From: Halorubrum xinjiangense
Lineage (GTDB): Archaea > Halobacteriota > Halobacteria > Halobacteriales > Haloferacaceae
Length of the DNA stretch: 64,000 bases
NCBI RefSeq assembly: GCF_900102375.1
Contig: NZ_FNBO01000001.1
Coordinates: 62,001-126,000 of the forward strand
Direction of reading: 5' to 3'
The position numbers were made by a program, and so were the translations under genes. The notes below the pieces were generated by a model that was not told where the DNA came from, did not search any database, and saw only the letters and a list, made by a program, of their open reading frames with translations. Below, piece after piece: positions 25,577 through 34,607 of the stretch. How positions within the stretch are numbered: position 1 is the stretch's first letter; every line of letters starts with the position of its first letter.

Positions 25577-28357
25577 TCAGGCCTCCAGAAGGCTCCGGAG
25601 GACGTCCGGCGCCGCGTCGAGCGCGTCGTCGAGCGCGTCCGCGTCCGGGCCGCCGCCCTGCGCGAAGTCCGGCGGCCCGCCACCGCCGCCGCCCACGCGG
25701 CCGGCAAGCTCGGAGACAACCTGCCCGGCGTTCACGTCGACGCCGTCGGGGACGCCGACGACGAAGCTCGCTGAGCCGCCGGCGCCGCTACCGATCACCG
25801 CGACCCTCCCGTCGTCGACGTGGGCGTTGGCGGTCGCGCGCAGTTCGTCGGCGTCGCCGTCGAGCCGCTGGATCACCGCGGTCGTGCCGGCGACCTCGAC
25901 CTCCTCGGCGTCGGCGCCGCCGGAGGCGCGCGCGGCCGCCAGCTCCTCTTTCAGCGACTCGATCTCTTTGCCCCGCGCCTTCCACTCCTCGAAGAAGCGC
26001 TCGGCGGTTTCGGGCACGTCGGGCGGGTCGACGTCCAAGGCGTCGGCCGCGTCGTACAGCGCGTCCTCCGTGCGCTGGGTCGCCTCGACCGCCGCGGCGC
26101 CGGCCGCGAACACGAGGCGCTCGACGCCGTCTTGAACCGGCTCCGTCTTCAGCACCTTCACGGCGCCGATCTCGCCGGTCCGGTCGACGTGGGTCCCCGC
26201 GCAGGCCTGTACGTCGGCGTCGCCGACGTGGATCAGGCGGACGTTCGTTCCCGGCGGGACGCCGCCCTGGTACAGGTCGAAGCCGTGTTCCGCCTCCGCT
26301 TCGTTGCGATCGGGCCACTCCTGACGGACGGGCACGTCGTCGCGGACGAGTTCGTTGGCGACGCGCTCGATGGCCTTCACGTCCTCGCGGGTGATGCGCT
26401 CGAAGTGGCGGACGTCGAGCCGCGCGGAGTCGGTCCCCTTCTGGGCGCCAGCCTGTCGGACGTGGTCGCCAAGGACCTCGCGGGCGGCGTGGCCGATCAG
26501 GTGGGTCGCGGTGTGGTGCGCGCGGAGCCGCTCGCGGCGGTCGCCGTCGACCTGCCCCTTTACGAACTCGCCTTTCCCGGGGTCCGCGTCCGTGCGGTGG
26601 AGGACGACGCCGTCGCGCTCCTGGACGTCGGTGACGTCGACGGTGGTCTCGCCGACCGTGAGCTGGCCCCGGTCGGCCGGCTGCCCGCCGCCCTCGGGGT
26701 AGAACATCGTCTGGTCCAACACGACGTCGTACCCCTCCTCGGCGTCGATCACGTCGAGGACGACCGCCTCGAACTCCGTGCGCCCCTGGTCGTCGTAGAA
26801 CAGCTTCTCCGTCTCGGGAAGGTCGGCCAGCCGCTCGTCGCGCTCGTCGGCCGTCGCCGCGGCGTCTTCCTCCTCGTGGCGGTCGGCGACGAGCGCGTAG
26901 AAGTCGTCGGGCACGTCGACGGCCGCGCCGCGCTCGTCGGCGATGTCGGCGACCATGTCGGGCTGGATCCCGTGGGAGTCGTACAGCTCGAGCAGCTCCT
27001 CGGTCGGGATCGGCTCGCCGGTGCCGGCGTACTCGTCGGCGAGCTGTTCGACCTTGCGGGCGCCGCGCTCCAGCGTCCGCTCGTACTTCCGCTCCTCGCT
27101 GCGGACGATCTCGCGGATCGTGTCGCGGTTCTCGTAGCCGAGCCGATCGGCTTGCATGTCGACGAGCTCGTCGAGGGGCGCGTCGACGCCCACCTCGTCG
27201 ACGAGCCGCTTCATCCGCCGTAACACCATCCGGGCGAGGTAGCCCGTGCCGACGTTCGAGGGAACGATCTCGTCGCCGAACATGTACGCGAGCGTCCGCG
27301 AGTGGTCGGCGATCGCGTAGATCGACTCCAGGGGTTCGACCAGCTCTCGCAGCCGGTCGACGTCGACGTCGAGCCGGTCTGCGATCTCCCCGCGGGCGGC
27401 CTCGACGTCGTCGACGTCGTCGATGTCGAGCCGGCCGGAGAGCTTCGCGGCGCGGTGGACGAGCTCGCGTTCCGCCTCCGTGTGCTCGATGCCGGCGTTG
27501 TCCTTCAGGAAGTCGATGGCGTCGGGGTAGACGGCCTCGTACACCGTCGCGGTCCCCTGGCTCATCCACGTCCACCGCTCTAACCCGTACCCGGTGTCGA
27601 CGATGTACGTGTCCATGAACGAGTACGTGTTCCCGTCTTTCATCTCGTAGTCGCCGTCCGGGTCCTGCTCCATACACATGAAGACGAGCGTCGCCAGCTC
27701 GGCGCCCTTGTAAATGACCTCGATGGCGGGGCCGGCGTTGCCGCCGCCGACCCACGGGTCCTCGATGTAGGTGATCTCCTCCAGATCCGCGCCGAGGCTC
27801 TCGAACAGCTCGTCGCAGTACCGGACCGTTTCGTCTTTCCAGTACACCTCGCCGTGGTAGGCGTACTCGCCCTCGTCGACCGCCTCGCGCGTGTTGAACG
27901 CGTGGTGGGCCATCATCTCGAACGCCATCGTGTGCCGGCCGGTCTTGCCGACGTTGTCGATGTCCTGCATCCGGATACAGGGCTGTGAGATGGTGAGGGG
28001 GTTCGCCGGCGGCGGCGTCTGTCCCGAGGTGACGAGCGGCTGGAAGTCGTAGATGGACGCCTGCGTCAGGAGGACGTCGTCGCGCCACCGGTTCGCGGCG
28101 ACCGGGTACGGGTCGATCCGCTCGTGGCCGTGGTCTTCGAAGAAGGAGAGGAACGCCTCGCGCATCTCCGACAGCGAGTGGGCCTCCGGAAAGCCCGGGT
28201 CGTCGATGAAGCTGTAGTCCTCACAGGGCGGCTCGCCGCACAGGTCTCGCCCCGCGTCGCGGGTCCAGAAGTGCGCGCCGCAGGAGGGACACTCCTTGCG
28301 CTCGAACCCCTCCTCCTCGAAGTAGTCGAGACGGTACTCCGCTTCGAGATCGCTCAT
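25577..28357 (-). CDS. alaS: Alanine-tRNA ligase
   Basis: A 926-residue archaeal AlaRS. An N-terminal zinc module (CPSCGAHF ... CGEPPCEDY, about 20-45) is specific to archaeal enzymes. The class II catalytic domain follows (motif 2 around [20 protein letters not shown]). The editing domain has [16 protein letters not shown] near 650 and [13 protein letters not shown] near 735. A C-terminal coiled-coil and glycine-rich DHHA1 domain completes it. It charges tRNA-Ala and edits Ser/Gly mischarging. Start chosen at ATG 28357, which leaves a 234-bp upstream region divergent from the sensor kinase. Confidence 0.97.
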   Translation of the reverse strand: MSDLEAEYRLDYFEEEGFERKECPSCGAHFWTRDAGRDLCGEPPCEDYSFIDDPGFPEAHSLSEMREAFLSFFEDHGHERIDPYPVAANRWRDDVLLTQASIYDFQPLVTSGQTPPPANPLTISQPCIRMQDIDNVGKTGRHTMAFEMMAHHAFNTREAVDEGEYAYHGEVYWKDETVRYCDELFESLGADLEEITYIEDPWVGGGNAGPAIEVIYKGAELATLVFMCMEQDPDGDYEMKDGNTYSFMDTYIVDTGYGLERWTWMSQGTATVYEAVYPDAIDFLKDNAGIEHTEAERELVHRAAKLSGRLDIDDVDDVEAARGEIADRLDVDVDRLRELVEPLESIYAIADHSRTLAYMFGDEIVPSNVGTGYLARMVLRRMKRLVDEVGVDAPLDELVDMQADRLGYENRDTIREIVRSEERKYERTLERGARKVEQLADEYAGTGEPIPTEELLELYDSHGIQPDMVADIADERGAAVDVPDDFYALVADRHEEEDAAATADERDERLADLPETEKLFYDDQGRTEFEAVVLDVIDAEEGYDVVLDQTMFYPEGGGQPADRGQLTVGETTVDVTDVQERDGVVLHRTDADPGKGEFVKGQVDGDRRERLRAHHTATHLIGHAAREVLGDHVRQAGAQKGTDSARLDVRHFERITREDVKAIERVANELVRDDVPVRQEWPDRNEAEAEHGFDLYQGGVPPGTNVRLIHVGDADVQACAGTHVDRTGEIGAVKVLKTEPVQDGVERLVFAAGAAAVEATQRTEDALYDAADALDVDPPDVPETAERFFEEWKARGKEIESLKEELAAARASGGADAEEVEVAGTTAVIQRLDGDADELRATANAHVDDGRVAVIGSGAGGSASFVVGVPDGVDVNAGQVVSELAGRVGGGGGGPPDFAQGGGPDADALDDALDAAPDVLRSLLEA

Positions 28358-28557
28358 TACACGAACGTGGCCCGTGTTGCTCCAAAAGGGTTCCGGGGTC
28401 GCTTTCGTCCGCGACGGCACCGCTCGGCGCCGCGAGACGGGCTCGACGGGGGACTTCCGGAGTGAGCGGCGACCGACGGGTCTCGCATGCGGCCGGAAAC
28501 GGCGACGATCGGGCGGAAAACGGCGAAATATCCGCGTTTCGGCGGTCGGTACGAAGA

Positions 28558-28563
28558 TTTATG
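28558..28563 (+). promoter_or_regulatory. TATA box deciding a GTG start for the sensor kinase
   Basis: TTTATG ends about 29 nt before the GTG at 28592, predicting a leaderless mRNA beginning at that GTG. An in-frame ATG at 28487 lies upstream of the box and would not be in this transcript. Confidence 0.55.
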
Positions 28564-28591
28564 CTCTCGGCGTGGCCTTTCACGAACAATT

Positions 28592-30556
28592 GTGACTTCT
28601 GCGCTGGGCGAGTGCGTGCGTGTCCTCGTGCTCGACGACGACCTCGAACTCGCCCGCGACCTCGGGACTCACCTCGACGCCGAGCGCCGCGACGCCGGCG
28701 AGGACGGGGCGGTCGAGACGCACGCCGCCGCTCCGGACGGCGTCGGCCAGGAGCGTCTCGTCGAGGCCGACGTGACGGTCATCGTCGACGAGGCGGGGCT
28801 CGACCGGGTTCGGTCGGTCGAGCGCGTCGGCGCCGTCGTCGCGTACGTCGACGACCCGACGGGCCGGACCGCGACCGACCCGATCGTGGACGCGGTCGCG
28901 GGCTCGCCCGCGTCGCTCTCGGAGACGGTGTCGTGGCTGCTCGCCAGAGATCGACGGTCCGTCGTCCGGTCGAAACCCACGCTGACCCCGTCGAGGATCG
29001 AACAGCTCAACGCCGGGATGACGGAGCTCGCCGCCGTCAGGTCGGTCGACGAGGCGTATCGGGCCGCCATCGCGGTCGCAGGTCAGGTGTTTCCGGCGTA
29101 TCAGGCCGTCGTCGCCGTCCGGGACGGCGAGTGGGTCGAGCCCGTGGTCGCCTCCAGCGGGACGCCCGTCGACGACTGTAACCGCGTCCGCGTCGGCACC
29201 GGCGTGGCCGGCAGGACCGTCCAGACCGGCGACGTCTCCATCGCGCCGAACCCGAACCCCGACAGCCAGTTCGAAACACTGCTCACCGTGCCGGTGGGCG
29301 ACGACGTCGTCTTCCAGCTCGCGGCGGACGAGACCGATGACGACGCCGAGTTCGACGACGCCGACCGCCGGCTGGCGGAGCTGCTCGCGTCGCACCTCGA
29401 AGAGAGCCTCGACCGGATCGCGGTCACGGAGACGCTGCGGAGCGAGCGCGACAAGCTGCTCGCGCTGTTCACGAACGTCCCCGACCCCGCCATCGCCTAC
29501 GACTACGTCGACGGCGAGCCGATCGTCCGGCAGGTGAACGACGCGTTCGAGGAGACGTTCGGCTTCGACGCCGAGACCGTCCTCGGCGAGTCCGTCGACG
29601 ACTACATCGTTCCCCCTGGCGCTGAGCCGGAGGCAGACGACCTCAACGAGCGGTTACAGCGCGGCGAAAACGTCCGCCGGGAGGTGACGCGGACGACGGC
29701 CGACGGACCGCGACACTTCATCCTCCACGTCATCCCGATCCGGCTCGACGCCGCGAACGCGGCCGGCTACGCAATCTACACCGACGTCACCGACCGGCGC
29801 GAGCGCGAGGAGACGCTCCGTCGACAGAACGAGCGGCTCGACGAGTTCGCGTCCATCGTCTCCCACGACCTCCGGAACCCGCTGTCGGTCGCGGAGGGGT
29901 ACGTCGACCTCGCCCGCGAGACGGGCGAGGCGGACTCCCTCGAGAAGGCCGCGGACGCCATCGATCGGATGGACGAGCTCGTCGGCGACCTGCTGTCGCT
30001 GGCCAGAGAGGGCCGGTCGGTGGGAGAGACCGAACCCGTCTCGCTGTCCGAGGTCGCCCGAGAGGCGTGGGAGAGCGTCGACACCGCCAACGCGACGCTG
30101 ACCGTCGAGTCCGACGCGACCCTCGACGCCAACCGGACGCGGCTCCGCGAGCTGTTCGAGAACGTCTTCCGGAACAGTGTGGAACACGGTTCCACGAGCA
30201 GTCGGGCAGAGCCCGACGACAGCGTCGAGCACGGCTCGACGGGCAGCCGGACGGAGTCCGGCGACAGCGTGGAGCACGAACGCGACTCGCCCGACGAACC
30301 GCTCAGGGTCCGCGTGGGGGCGGGGACGCTTCGCGACGACGACGGGGAGCCCGTGTCGGGGTTCTACGTCGAGGACGACGGGGTCGGGCTCCCGGAGGAG
30401 GCCGACCGGGTGTTCGAGAGCGGCTTCACGACCGACGAGTCGGGCACGGGGCTCGGGCTCGCCATCAGCGAGCGCATCGCCGAGGCGCACGGCTGGACCG
30501 CCCACGCGCTCGCCGGCGCGGACGGCGGGGCCCGCTTCGAGTTCCGGACCGGTTGA
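28592..30556 (+). CDS. Sensor histidine kinase (receiver-like, GAF, PAS, HisKA, HATPase)
   Basis: A 654-residue soluble kinase starting with GTG. Residues 5-115 resemble a degenerate receiver (VRVLVLDDDLELARDLG). A GAF domain (about 145-280), a PAS domain (about 290-405) and the phosphoacceptor HisKA helix (SIVSHDLRNPLSVAEGY near 425) follow. The HATPase domain has an N-box (ENVFRNSVEHGS) and the DDGVGLP and GTGLGLAI motifs. Inside the N-box region are about 2.3 copies of a 15-residue unit beginning SVEHGST. No transmembrane segments are seen. No response regulator is adjacent, as is common in haloarchaea. Confidence 0.88.
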   Translation: MTSALGECVRVLVLDDDLELARDLGTHLDAERRDAGEDGAVETHAAAPDGVGQERLVEADVTVIVDEAGLDRVRSVERVGAVVAYVDDPTGRTATDPIVDAVAGSPASLSETVSWLLARDRRSVVRSKPTLTPSRIEQLNAGMTELAAVRSVDEAYRAAIAVAGQVFPAYQAVVAVRDGEWVEPVVASSGTPVDDCNRVRVGTGVAGRTVQTGDVSIAPNPNPDSQFETLLTVPVGDDVVFQLAADETDDDAEFDDADRRLAELLASHLEESLDRIAVTETLRSERDKLLALFTNVPDPAIAYDYVDGEPIVRQVNDAFEETFGFDAETVLGESVDDYIVPPGAEPEADDLNERLQRGENVRREVTRTTADGPRHFILHVIPIRLDAANAAGYAIYTDVTDRREREETLRRQNERLDEFASIVSHDLRNPLSVAEGYVDLARETGEADSLEKAADAIDRMDELVGDLLSLAREGRSVGETEPVSLSEVAREAWESVDTANATLTVESDATLDANRTRLRELFENVFRNSVEHGSTSSRAEPDDSVEHGSTGSRTESGDSVEHERDSPDEPLRVRVGAGTLRDDDGEPVSGFYVEDDGVGLPEEADRVFESGFTTDESGTGLGLAISERIAEAHGWTAHALAGADGGARFEFRTG

Positions 30557-30616
30557 GCGACCGTCGGACGCGCGCCGGTCCGAAACGACCTTACGCCGCG
30601 CGCGAAGGTATCCGGT

Positions 30617-30895
30617 ATGGTCGAGAACGTCGTCTACCCCGCCTACTTCGACGCCGAGCTGTCGCGCTCGGAGGGACGCCGCGTCCCGACGGATCTGGCG
30701 GTCGAAGCGCCGACCGTCGACGAGATCGCCAAGGCCGTCCAGCAGGTCGGCTACGACGCCGTCGTCGAGCGTGACGCAACGTACTCCCGGGAGTTCGAAC
30801 CCCGCGGCTCCGTCGTGGTCAAGGGCACCGAAGACACCGCGAAAAACGACCTCGTCCAGGCGATCGCCGCGTACCTCGGCGTGCTGCGGGAGTAA
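30617..30895 (+). CDS. srp19: Signal recognition particle subunit SRP19
   Basis: A 92-residue protein that binds helices 6 and 8 of 7S RNA and promotes SRP54 loading. The N-terminal strand [20 protein letters not shown] contains the conserved YP and GRR residues, followed by [16 protein letters not shown] and a C-terminal VVVKG strand. Its RNA partner is encoded at 12341-12648. It overlaps no other gene but is followed after two nucleotides by gar1. Confidence 0.93.
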   Translation: MVENVVYPAYFDAELSRSEGRRVPTDLAVEAPTVDEIAKAVQQVGYDAVVERDATYSREFEPRGSVVVKGTEDTAKNDLVQAIAAYLGVLRE

Positions 30896-30897
30896 CC

Positions 30898-31128
30898 GTG
30901 CGGCGCGTCGGCACCGTCGTCCGGACCGCCGGGGGGCTCGCGATCGCTCGCGGCGACCCCGGCGCGGACCCGCCGCGTATCGGCGCGAGCGTCGTCGACG
31001 AGTCGCTCTCGACGGTGGGCCGCGTCGTCGACGTGTTCGGCCCCGTCGATCACCCCTACGTGGCCGTCACGCCCGGCGACGGCGTCGGACTCCCCGATCT
31101 CGTCGGCGGAAAGCTGTACGCGCGGTAG
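30898..31128 (+). CDS. gar1: H/ACA ribonucleoprotein subunit Gar1
   Basis: A 76-residue protein starting with GTG two nucleotides after the srp19 stop. It has the small beta-barrel of Gar1 (RRVGTVVRTAGGLAIAR, then VVDESLSTVGRVVDVFGPVDHPYVAV and a final GGKLYAR). Gar1 binds the Cbf5 catalytic subunit in H/ACA guide RNPs that make pseudouridine in rRNA. The pairing with srp19 couples two RNP biogenesis genes and is common in haloarchaea. Confidence 0.9.
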   Translation: MRRVGTVVRTAGGLAIARGDPGADPPRIGASVVDESLSTVGRVVDVFGPVDHPYVAVTPGDGVGLPDLVGGKLYAR

Positions 31129-31140
31129 CGTCGCCCGCCG

Positions 31141-31437
31141 TCACTCCGCCGCGACCGCGTCGGCGGCGTCGGTCACGTCGAAGTCGGCGAGCGTCTTCTC
31201 CGTCCGCGCGAGCCGCTCGGCGACGATCAGTTTCTCCCGTCGCTCCAGCCGCTCCCAGTCGAGTTCGGCCGGCGGCGACGCCTCCAACGCCTCGAACCGG
31301 TCGACGACCGACTGGTTGGCGAACCGCTCGAACGAGTCGCAGTTCGGGCAGGTCCGCGAGAGGTGCGACGTGTCGAACGCCCGCGTGACGACCTCCTCGA
31401 GGCAGCTCAGACACCGATAGGTGTGGGTCCGGGACAC
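31141..31437 (-). CDS. Zinc-ribbon protein of unknown function
   Basis: A 98-residue protein using GTG at 31437. It contains a four-cysteine zinc ribbon, CLSC near residue 10 and CPNC near 31, followed by a charged helical region (ELDWERLERREKLIVAERLARTEK). An in-frame ATG at 31500 would add 21 residues, but a GATACTC promoter-like box lies inside that extension, so the GTG is preferred. It is convergent with gar1. No function is assigned. Confidence 0.65.
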   Translation of the reverse strand: MSRTHTYRCLSCLEEVVTRAFDTSHLSRTCPNCDSFERFANQSVVDRFEALEASPPAELDWERLERREKLIVAERLARTEKTLADFDVTDAADAVAAE

Positions 31438-31576
31438 GAGTAGATGGAGGGCCCGAACGAATGAGTATCTGTGGTCGGCGGGACGGGGTTCGTCGAGCAA
31501 AACCGAGCGCCCGCGGAGAAATCGTCGGCGGCGCGACCGACAGCGAAACCGAAGATCGACCGGCGGAACGCGCCGG

Positions 31577-33082
31577 TCAGAACAGCGCGGAGGCCGCCGC
31601 CTCGGCCGTCTCGATGACGGGCCCGAAGCCGGGTAAGAGTAGCACCGTCGCGACCGCCGCGAAGACGACCGCGGCGTACAGCGCCGTCGGCCGCACGTCG
31701 ATCGTGTCGAGCGCGCTCGGCGACGCGGGGTCGTCTAAGAACAGCGCCTTCACCACCCGGCTGTAGTAGTACAGCGAGACGACGCTGTTCACCGCGCCGA
31801 GGCCGGCGAGCCACAGGAAGCCGTTGTCGATCGCCGCCTGGAACAGGAAGTACTTCGAGAAGAACCCGGCGAACGGCGGGAGCCCCGCGAGCGAGAACAT
31901 GAACACGGCCATCGCGACGGAGGCGACCGGCGCGCGCCGCCAGAGCCCCGCGTAGTCCGCGAAGGTCTTGCCGACGCCCCACCGCTCCGCCATCGCGACG
32001 AAGAGGAACGCGCCGGTGTTCATGAACCCGTAGACGAGCAGGTGCGCCATCGCGGCGCCCATGACGGTGCCGTTGGCGGGCCCGTCGACGGTGAGCGCGG
32101 CGACGCCGATGAGCGCGTACCCCGCGTGGCCGATAGAGGAGTACGCGAGCATCCGCTTGACCTCTTCTTGAACCGCGGCCGCGAAGTTCCCGAGCGTCAT
32201 CGTGACGGCCGCGAGGACCGCGAAGGCGAACATCCAGTCGATGTTCGCCGACGCCGCCAGCTCCAGCGGGAACGCCTCGGTGAACACGCGGAACGCCACG
32301 ACGAACCCGGCGGCCTTCGAGGCCGACGAGAGGAACGCGCTCACCGGCGCGGGCGCGCCCTCGTACGCCTCCGGCGCCCAGAAGTGGAACGGGACGGAGG
32401 CCGTCTTGAACGCGACGCCGCCGATCATCATCACGACGCCGACGCCGAGCACGCCGGCGAGCCCCTCGACGGGCGCCGACGCGATGTCGGCGAGGATGAG
32501 CGACCCGGTGGCGGCGTACACGAGCGAGATCCCGAACAGGAAGATGGCCGACGAGAGCGCGCCGACGAGGAAGTACTTCAGCCCCGCCTCCACGCTCCCG
32601 CGGTTGTGCTTGAGGTACGCGACGAGCACGTACGACGGCAGCGACACCATCTCTAAGGCGACGAACACGACCGCGAGCGAGTTCGCGACCGCGAGCAGCG
32701 CCATGCCGGTCGCGGCGAACGTCACCAGCGAGTAGAACGCCGCCGGGTTGGCGTGGTCGTGGAAGTAGTCGTTGGCCGCGACGACGACGAGCGCCGTCAC
32801 GGACGCGAAGATGGCGGTGAAGAACAGCGCCATCGTGTCCACCTTGATCGCGTCGGCGAACAGCGTGATCGCGCCGCCGGTGTCGACGCTGCCGGTCCCC
32901 GAGGCGACGAACCAGACCGTCGCCGCGAGGGAGGCGAGCGCGCCGAGCGCGCTCACGGCCGCCATCGAGGTGTTCGACCGCTCGTCGGGGCTGATGGTGT
33001 CGACCAGCAGCAGCGCGAGCCCGGTGAACCCGAGCAGCAGCACCGGGAGCAGCGCCGCGACCTGCGGAAGCGCGTTAACCAT
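31577..33082 (-). CDS. nuoN: NADH-quinone oxidoreductase-like subunit N
   Basis: A 501-residue antiporter-like membrane subunit with about 14 transmembrane helices, last gene of the nuo operon. Conserved lysines appear in SPTVSAFLSSASKAAGF-like and EEVKRMLAYSSIGHAGY segments, part of the proton channel. Its ATG overlaps the end of nuoM by eight nucleotides. It contributes to proton pumping in the membrane arm of the complex. Confidence 0.93.
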   Translation of the reverse strand: MVNALPQVAALLPVLLLGFTGLALLLVDTISPDERSNTSMAAVSALGALASLAATVWFVASGTGSVDTGGAITLFADAIKVDTMALFFTAIFASVTALVVVAANDYFHDHANPAAFYSLVTFAATGMALLAVANSLAVVFVALEMVSLPSYVLVAYLKHNRGSVEAGLKYFLVGALSSAIFLFGISLVYAATGSLILADIASAPVEGLAGVLGVGVVMMIGGVAFKTASVPFHFWAPEAYEGAPAPVSAFLSSASKAAGFVVAFRVFTEAFPLELAASANIDWMFAFAVLAAVTMTLGNFAAAVQEEVKRMLAYSSIGHAGYALIGVAALTVDGPANGTVMGAAMAHLLVYGFMNTGAFLFVAMAERWGVGKTFADYAGLWRRAPVASVAMAVFMFSLAGLPPFAGFFSKYFLFQAAIDNGFLWLAGLGAVNSVVSLYYYSRVVKALFLDDPASPSALDTIDVRPTALYAAVVFAAVATVLLLPGFGPVIETAEAAASALF

Positions 33083-34607
33083 CGACCGTCACCCCCTCGA
33101 CGACCGGCAGGGCAGCGTCACGGATCATCTCGAAGAAGATGTCGGGCGCGACGCCCAGCACGATGATCGCCACCAGCAGCACCGCGAGCGGGGCGACGTC
33201 GTGGAACGCCGCGGGCCCGACGTCGTAGTCGGTCTCCAGTTCGAACGGCCCGAACAGCGTGCTCTGCATCGCCGACAGCAGGTAGCCGGCGACGATGACG
33301 ATACCGAACATCGCGAGCGCCGTGAACACCGGGGCGTACGGGAGCGCCGGTGCGGACAGCGAGCCGACGAAGATGAAGAACTCGCCCGCGAAGCCGGCCA
33401 TCAGCGGCAGTCCCATGTAGCCGAAGGCGCCGGCGACGAGGATGCCCACGGTAATCGGCATCCGGTCGGCCATGCCGGCCATATCGTCCACCATCCGGGT
33501 GTGGGTGACGTTGTAGATGACGCCGACCGCCATGAACATCAGCCCCGAGATGAGGCCGTGCGCGACCATCTGGAACGTCGCGCCGCCGACCCCGTACTCG
33601 GTGAAGACGATGAGCCCGAGGATGACGTAGCCCATCGACGAGACGGACGAGTAGGCAACGATCCGCTTGAGGTCTTTCTGTGCCAGCGCCAGCATCGCGC
33701 CGTAGATGACGCTGATGACGGCTATCGCCGCTATCGGGACCGCGAGCATCGACGCCTGCTCGGGCAGCATCGTGAAGTTGAACCGGAGCAGCGCGTACGT
33801 CCCCATCTTCAGGAGGACGCCCGCCAGGAGCACCGACGCCGGCGTCGGCGCCTGAACGTGAGCGTCCGGCAGCCACGTGTGGAACGGCACGATCGGGACC
33901 TTCACCGCGAATCCGAGGAACATCGCGAGGAACGCCACCATCGCGATCCGGTCCGGCGGGATGCCGAACCACGCGCTCAGATCGCCCGTCGCGATCGCCT
34001 GCGCGATCTCCGGCAGGGCGAACGACGACACCGAGTCGCCGAGCGCGAACACGAGGCTCATGAAGCCGATGAACATCAAAAGCGACGCCGCGTTCGTGTA
34101 GACGAAGAACTTGATCGCGGCGTACTTGCGGCGCGGACCGCCCCAGATCCCGATAAGGAAGTACATCGGGACCAGCACCGCCTCCCAGAAGACGAACCAG
34201 AGGAAGAAGTCGAGCGCGGCGAACACGCCGAGCAGGTTCGCCTCCATGAACAGCATGAGCCCGTAGAACTGGCTCTGTCTCGTGTCGACGGGCGTCCACG
34301 CGCTGAGGATCGCCAACGGCACGAGGAACGTCGTGAGCACGAACAGCGGGAGGCTGATCCCGTCGAGCCCGACGAACCACGAGACGCTGCGACCGCCCAC
34401 TTCGAGCCACTCGATCTGCGTCGCGTACGCGATCTCGCCGCCGAGCAGCGCGTTACCGCCGGCCTCAAAGCCGGACCACAGGTAGAGGCTGCCGACGAAC
34501 GGGATCAGGCTGACCACGAACGCCAGTCGGCCGGCCCACTCGTCTGGCGCGAGGAACACCGTCAGCGCACCGACGAACGCGGCCGCCATGAGCGCTTCGA
34601 GTATCAC
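33075..34607 (-). CDS. nuoM: NADH-quinone oxidoreductase-like subunit M
   Basis: A 510-residue antiporter-like subunit with about 14 helices. The channel motifs PFHTWLPDAHVQAPTPASVLLAGVLLKMG and AQKDLKRIVAYSSVSSMGY are intact. The GTG at 34607 overlaps the nuoL stop in a GTGA arrangement, suggesting coupled translation; a GTG three codons upstream is also possible. Part of the proton-pumping membrane arm. Confidence 0.93.
   Translation of the reverse strand: MILEALMAAAFVGALTVFLAPDEWAGRLAFVVSLIPFVGSLYLWSGFEAGGNALLGGEIAYATQIEWLEVGGRSVSWFVGLDGISLPLFVLTTFLVPLAILSAWTPVDTRQSQFYGLMLFMEANLLGVFAALDFFLWFVFWEAVLVPMYFLIGIWGGPRRKYAAIKFFVYTNAASLLMFIGFMSLVFALGDSVSSFALPEIAQAIATGDLSAWFGIPPDRIAMVAFLAMFLGFAVKVPIVPFHTWLPDAHVQAPTPASVLLAGVLLKMGTYALLRFNFTMLPEQASMLAVPIAAIAVISVIYGAMLALAQKDLKRIVAYSSVSSMGYVILGLIVFTEYGVGGATFQMVAHGLISGLMFMAVGVIYNVTHTRMVDDMAGMADRMPITVGILVAGAFGYMGLPLMAGFAGEFFIFVGSLSAPALPYAPVFTALAMFGIVIVAGYLLSAMQSTLFGPFELETDYDVGPAAFHDVAPLAVLLVAIIVLGVAPDIFFEMIRDAALPVVEGVTVDG

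Noticed and set aside
30781-30812. GTTCGAACCCC resembling a tRNA T-arm
   Set aside because: It lies inside the srp19 coding sequence and no acceptor or anticodon stem surrounds it.
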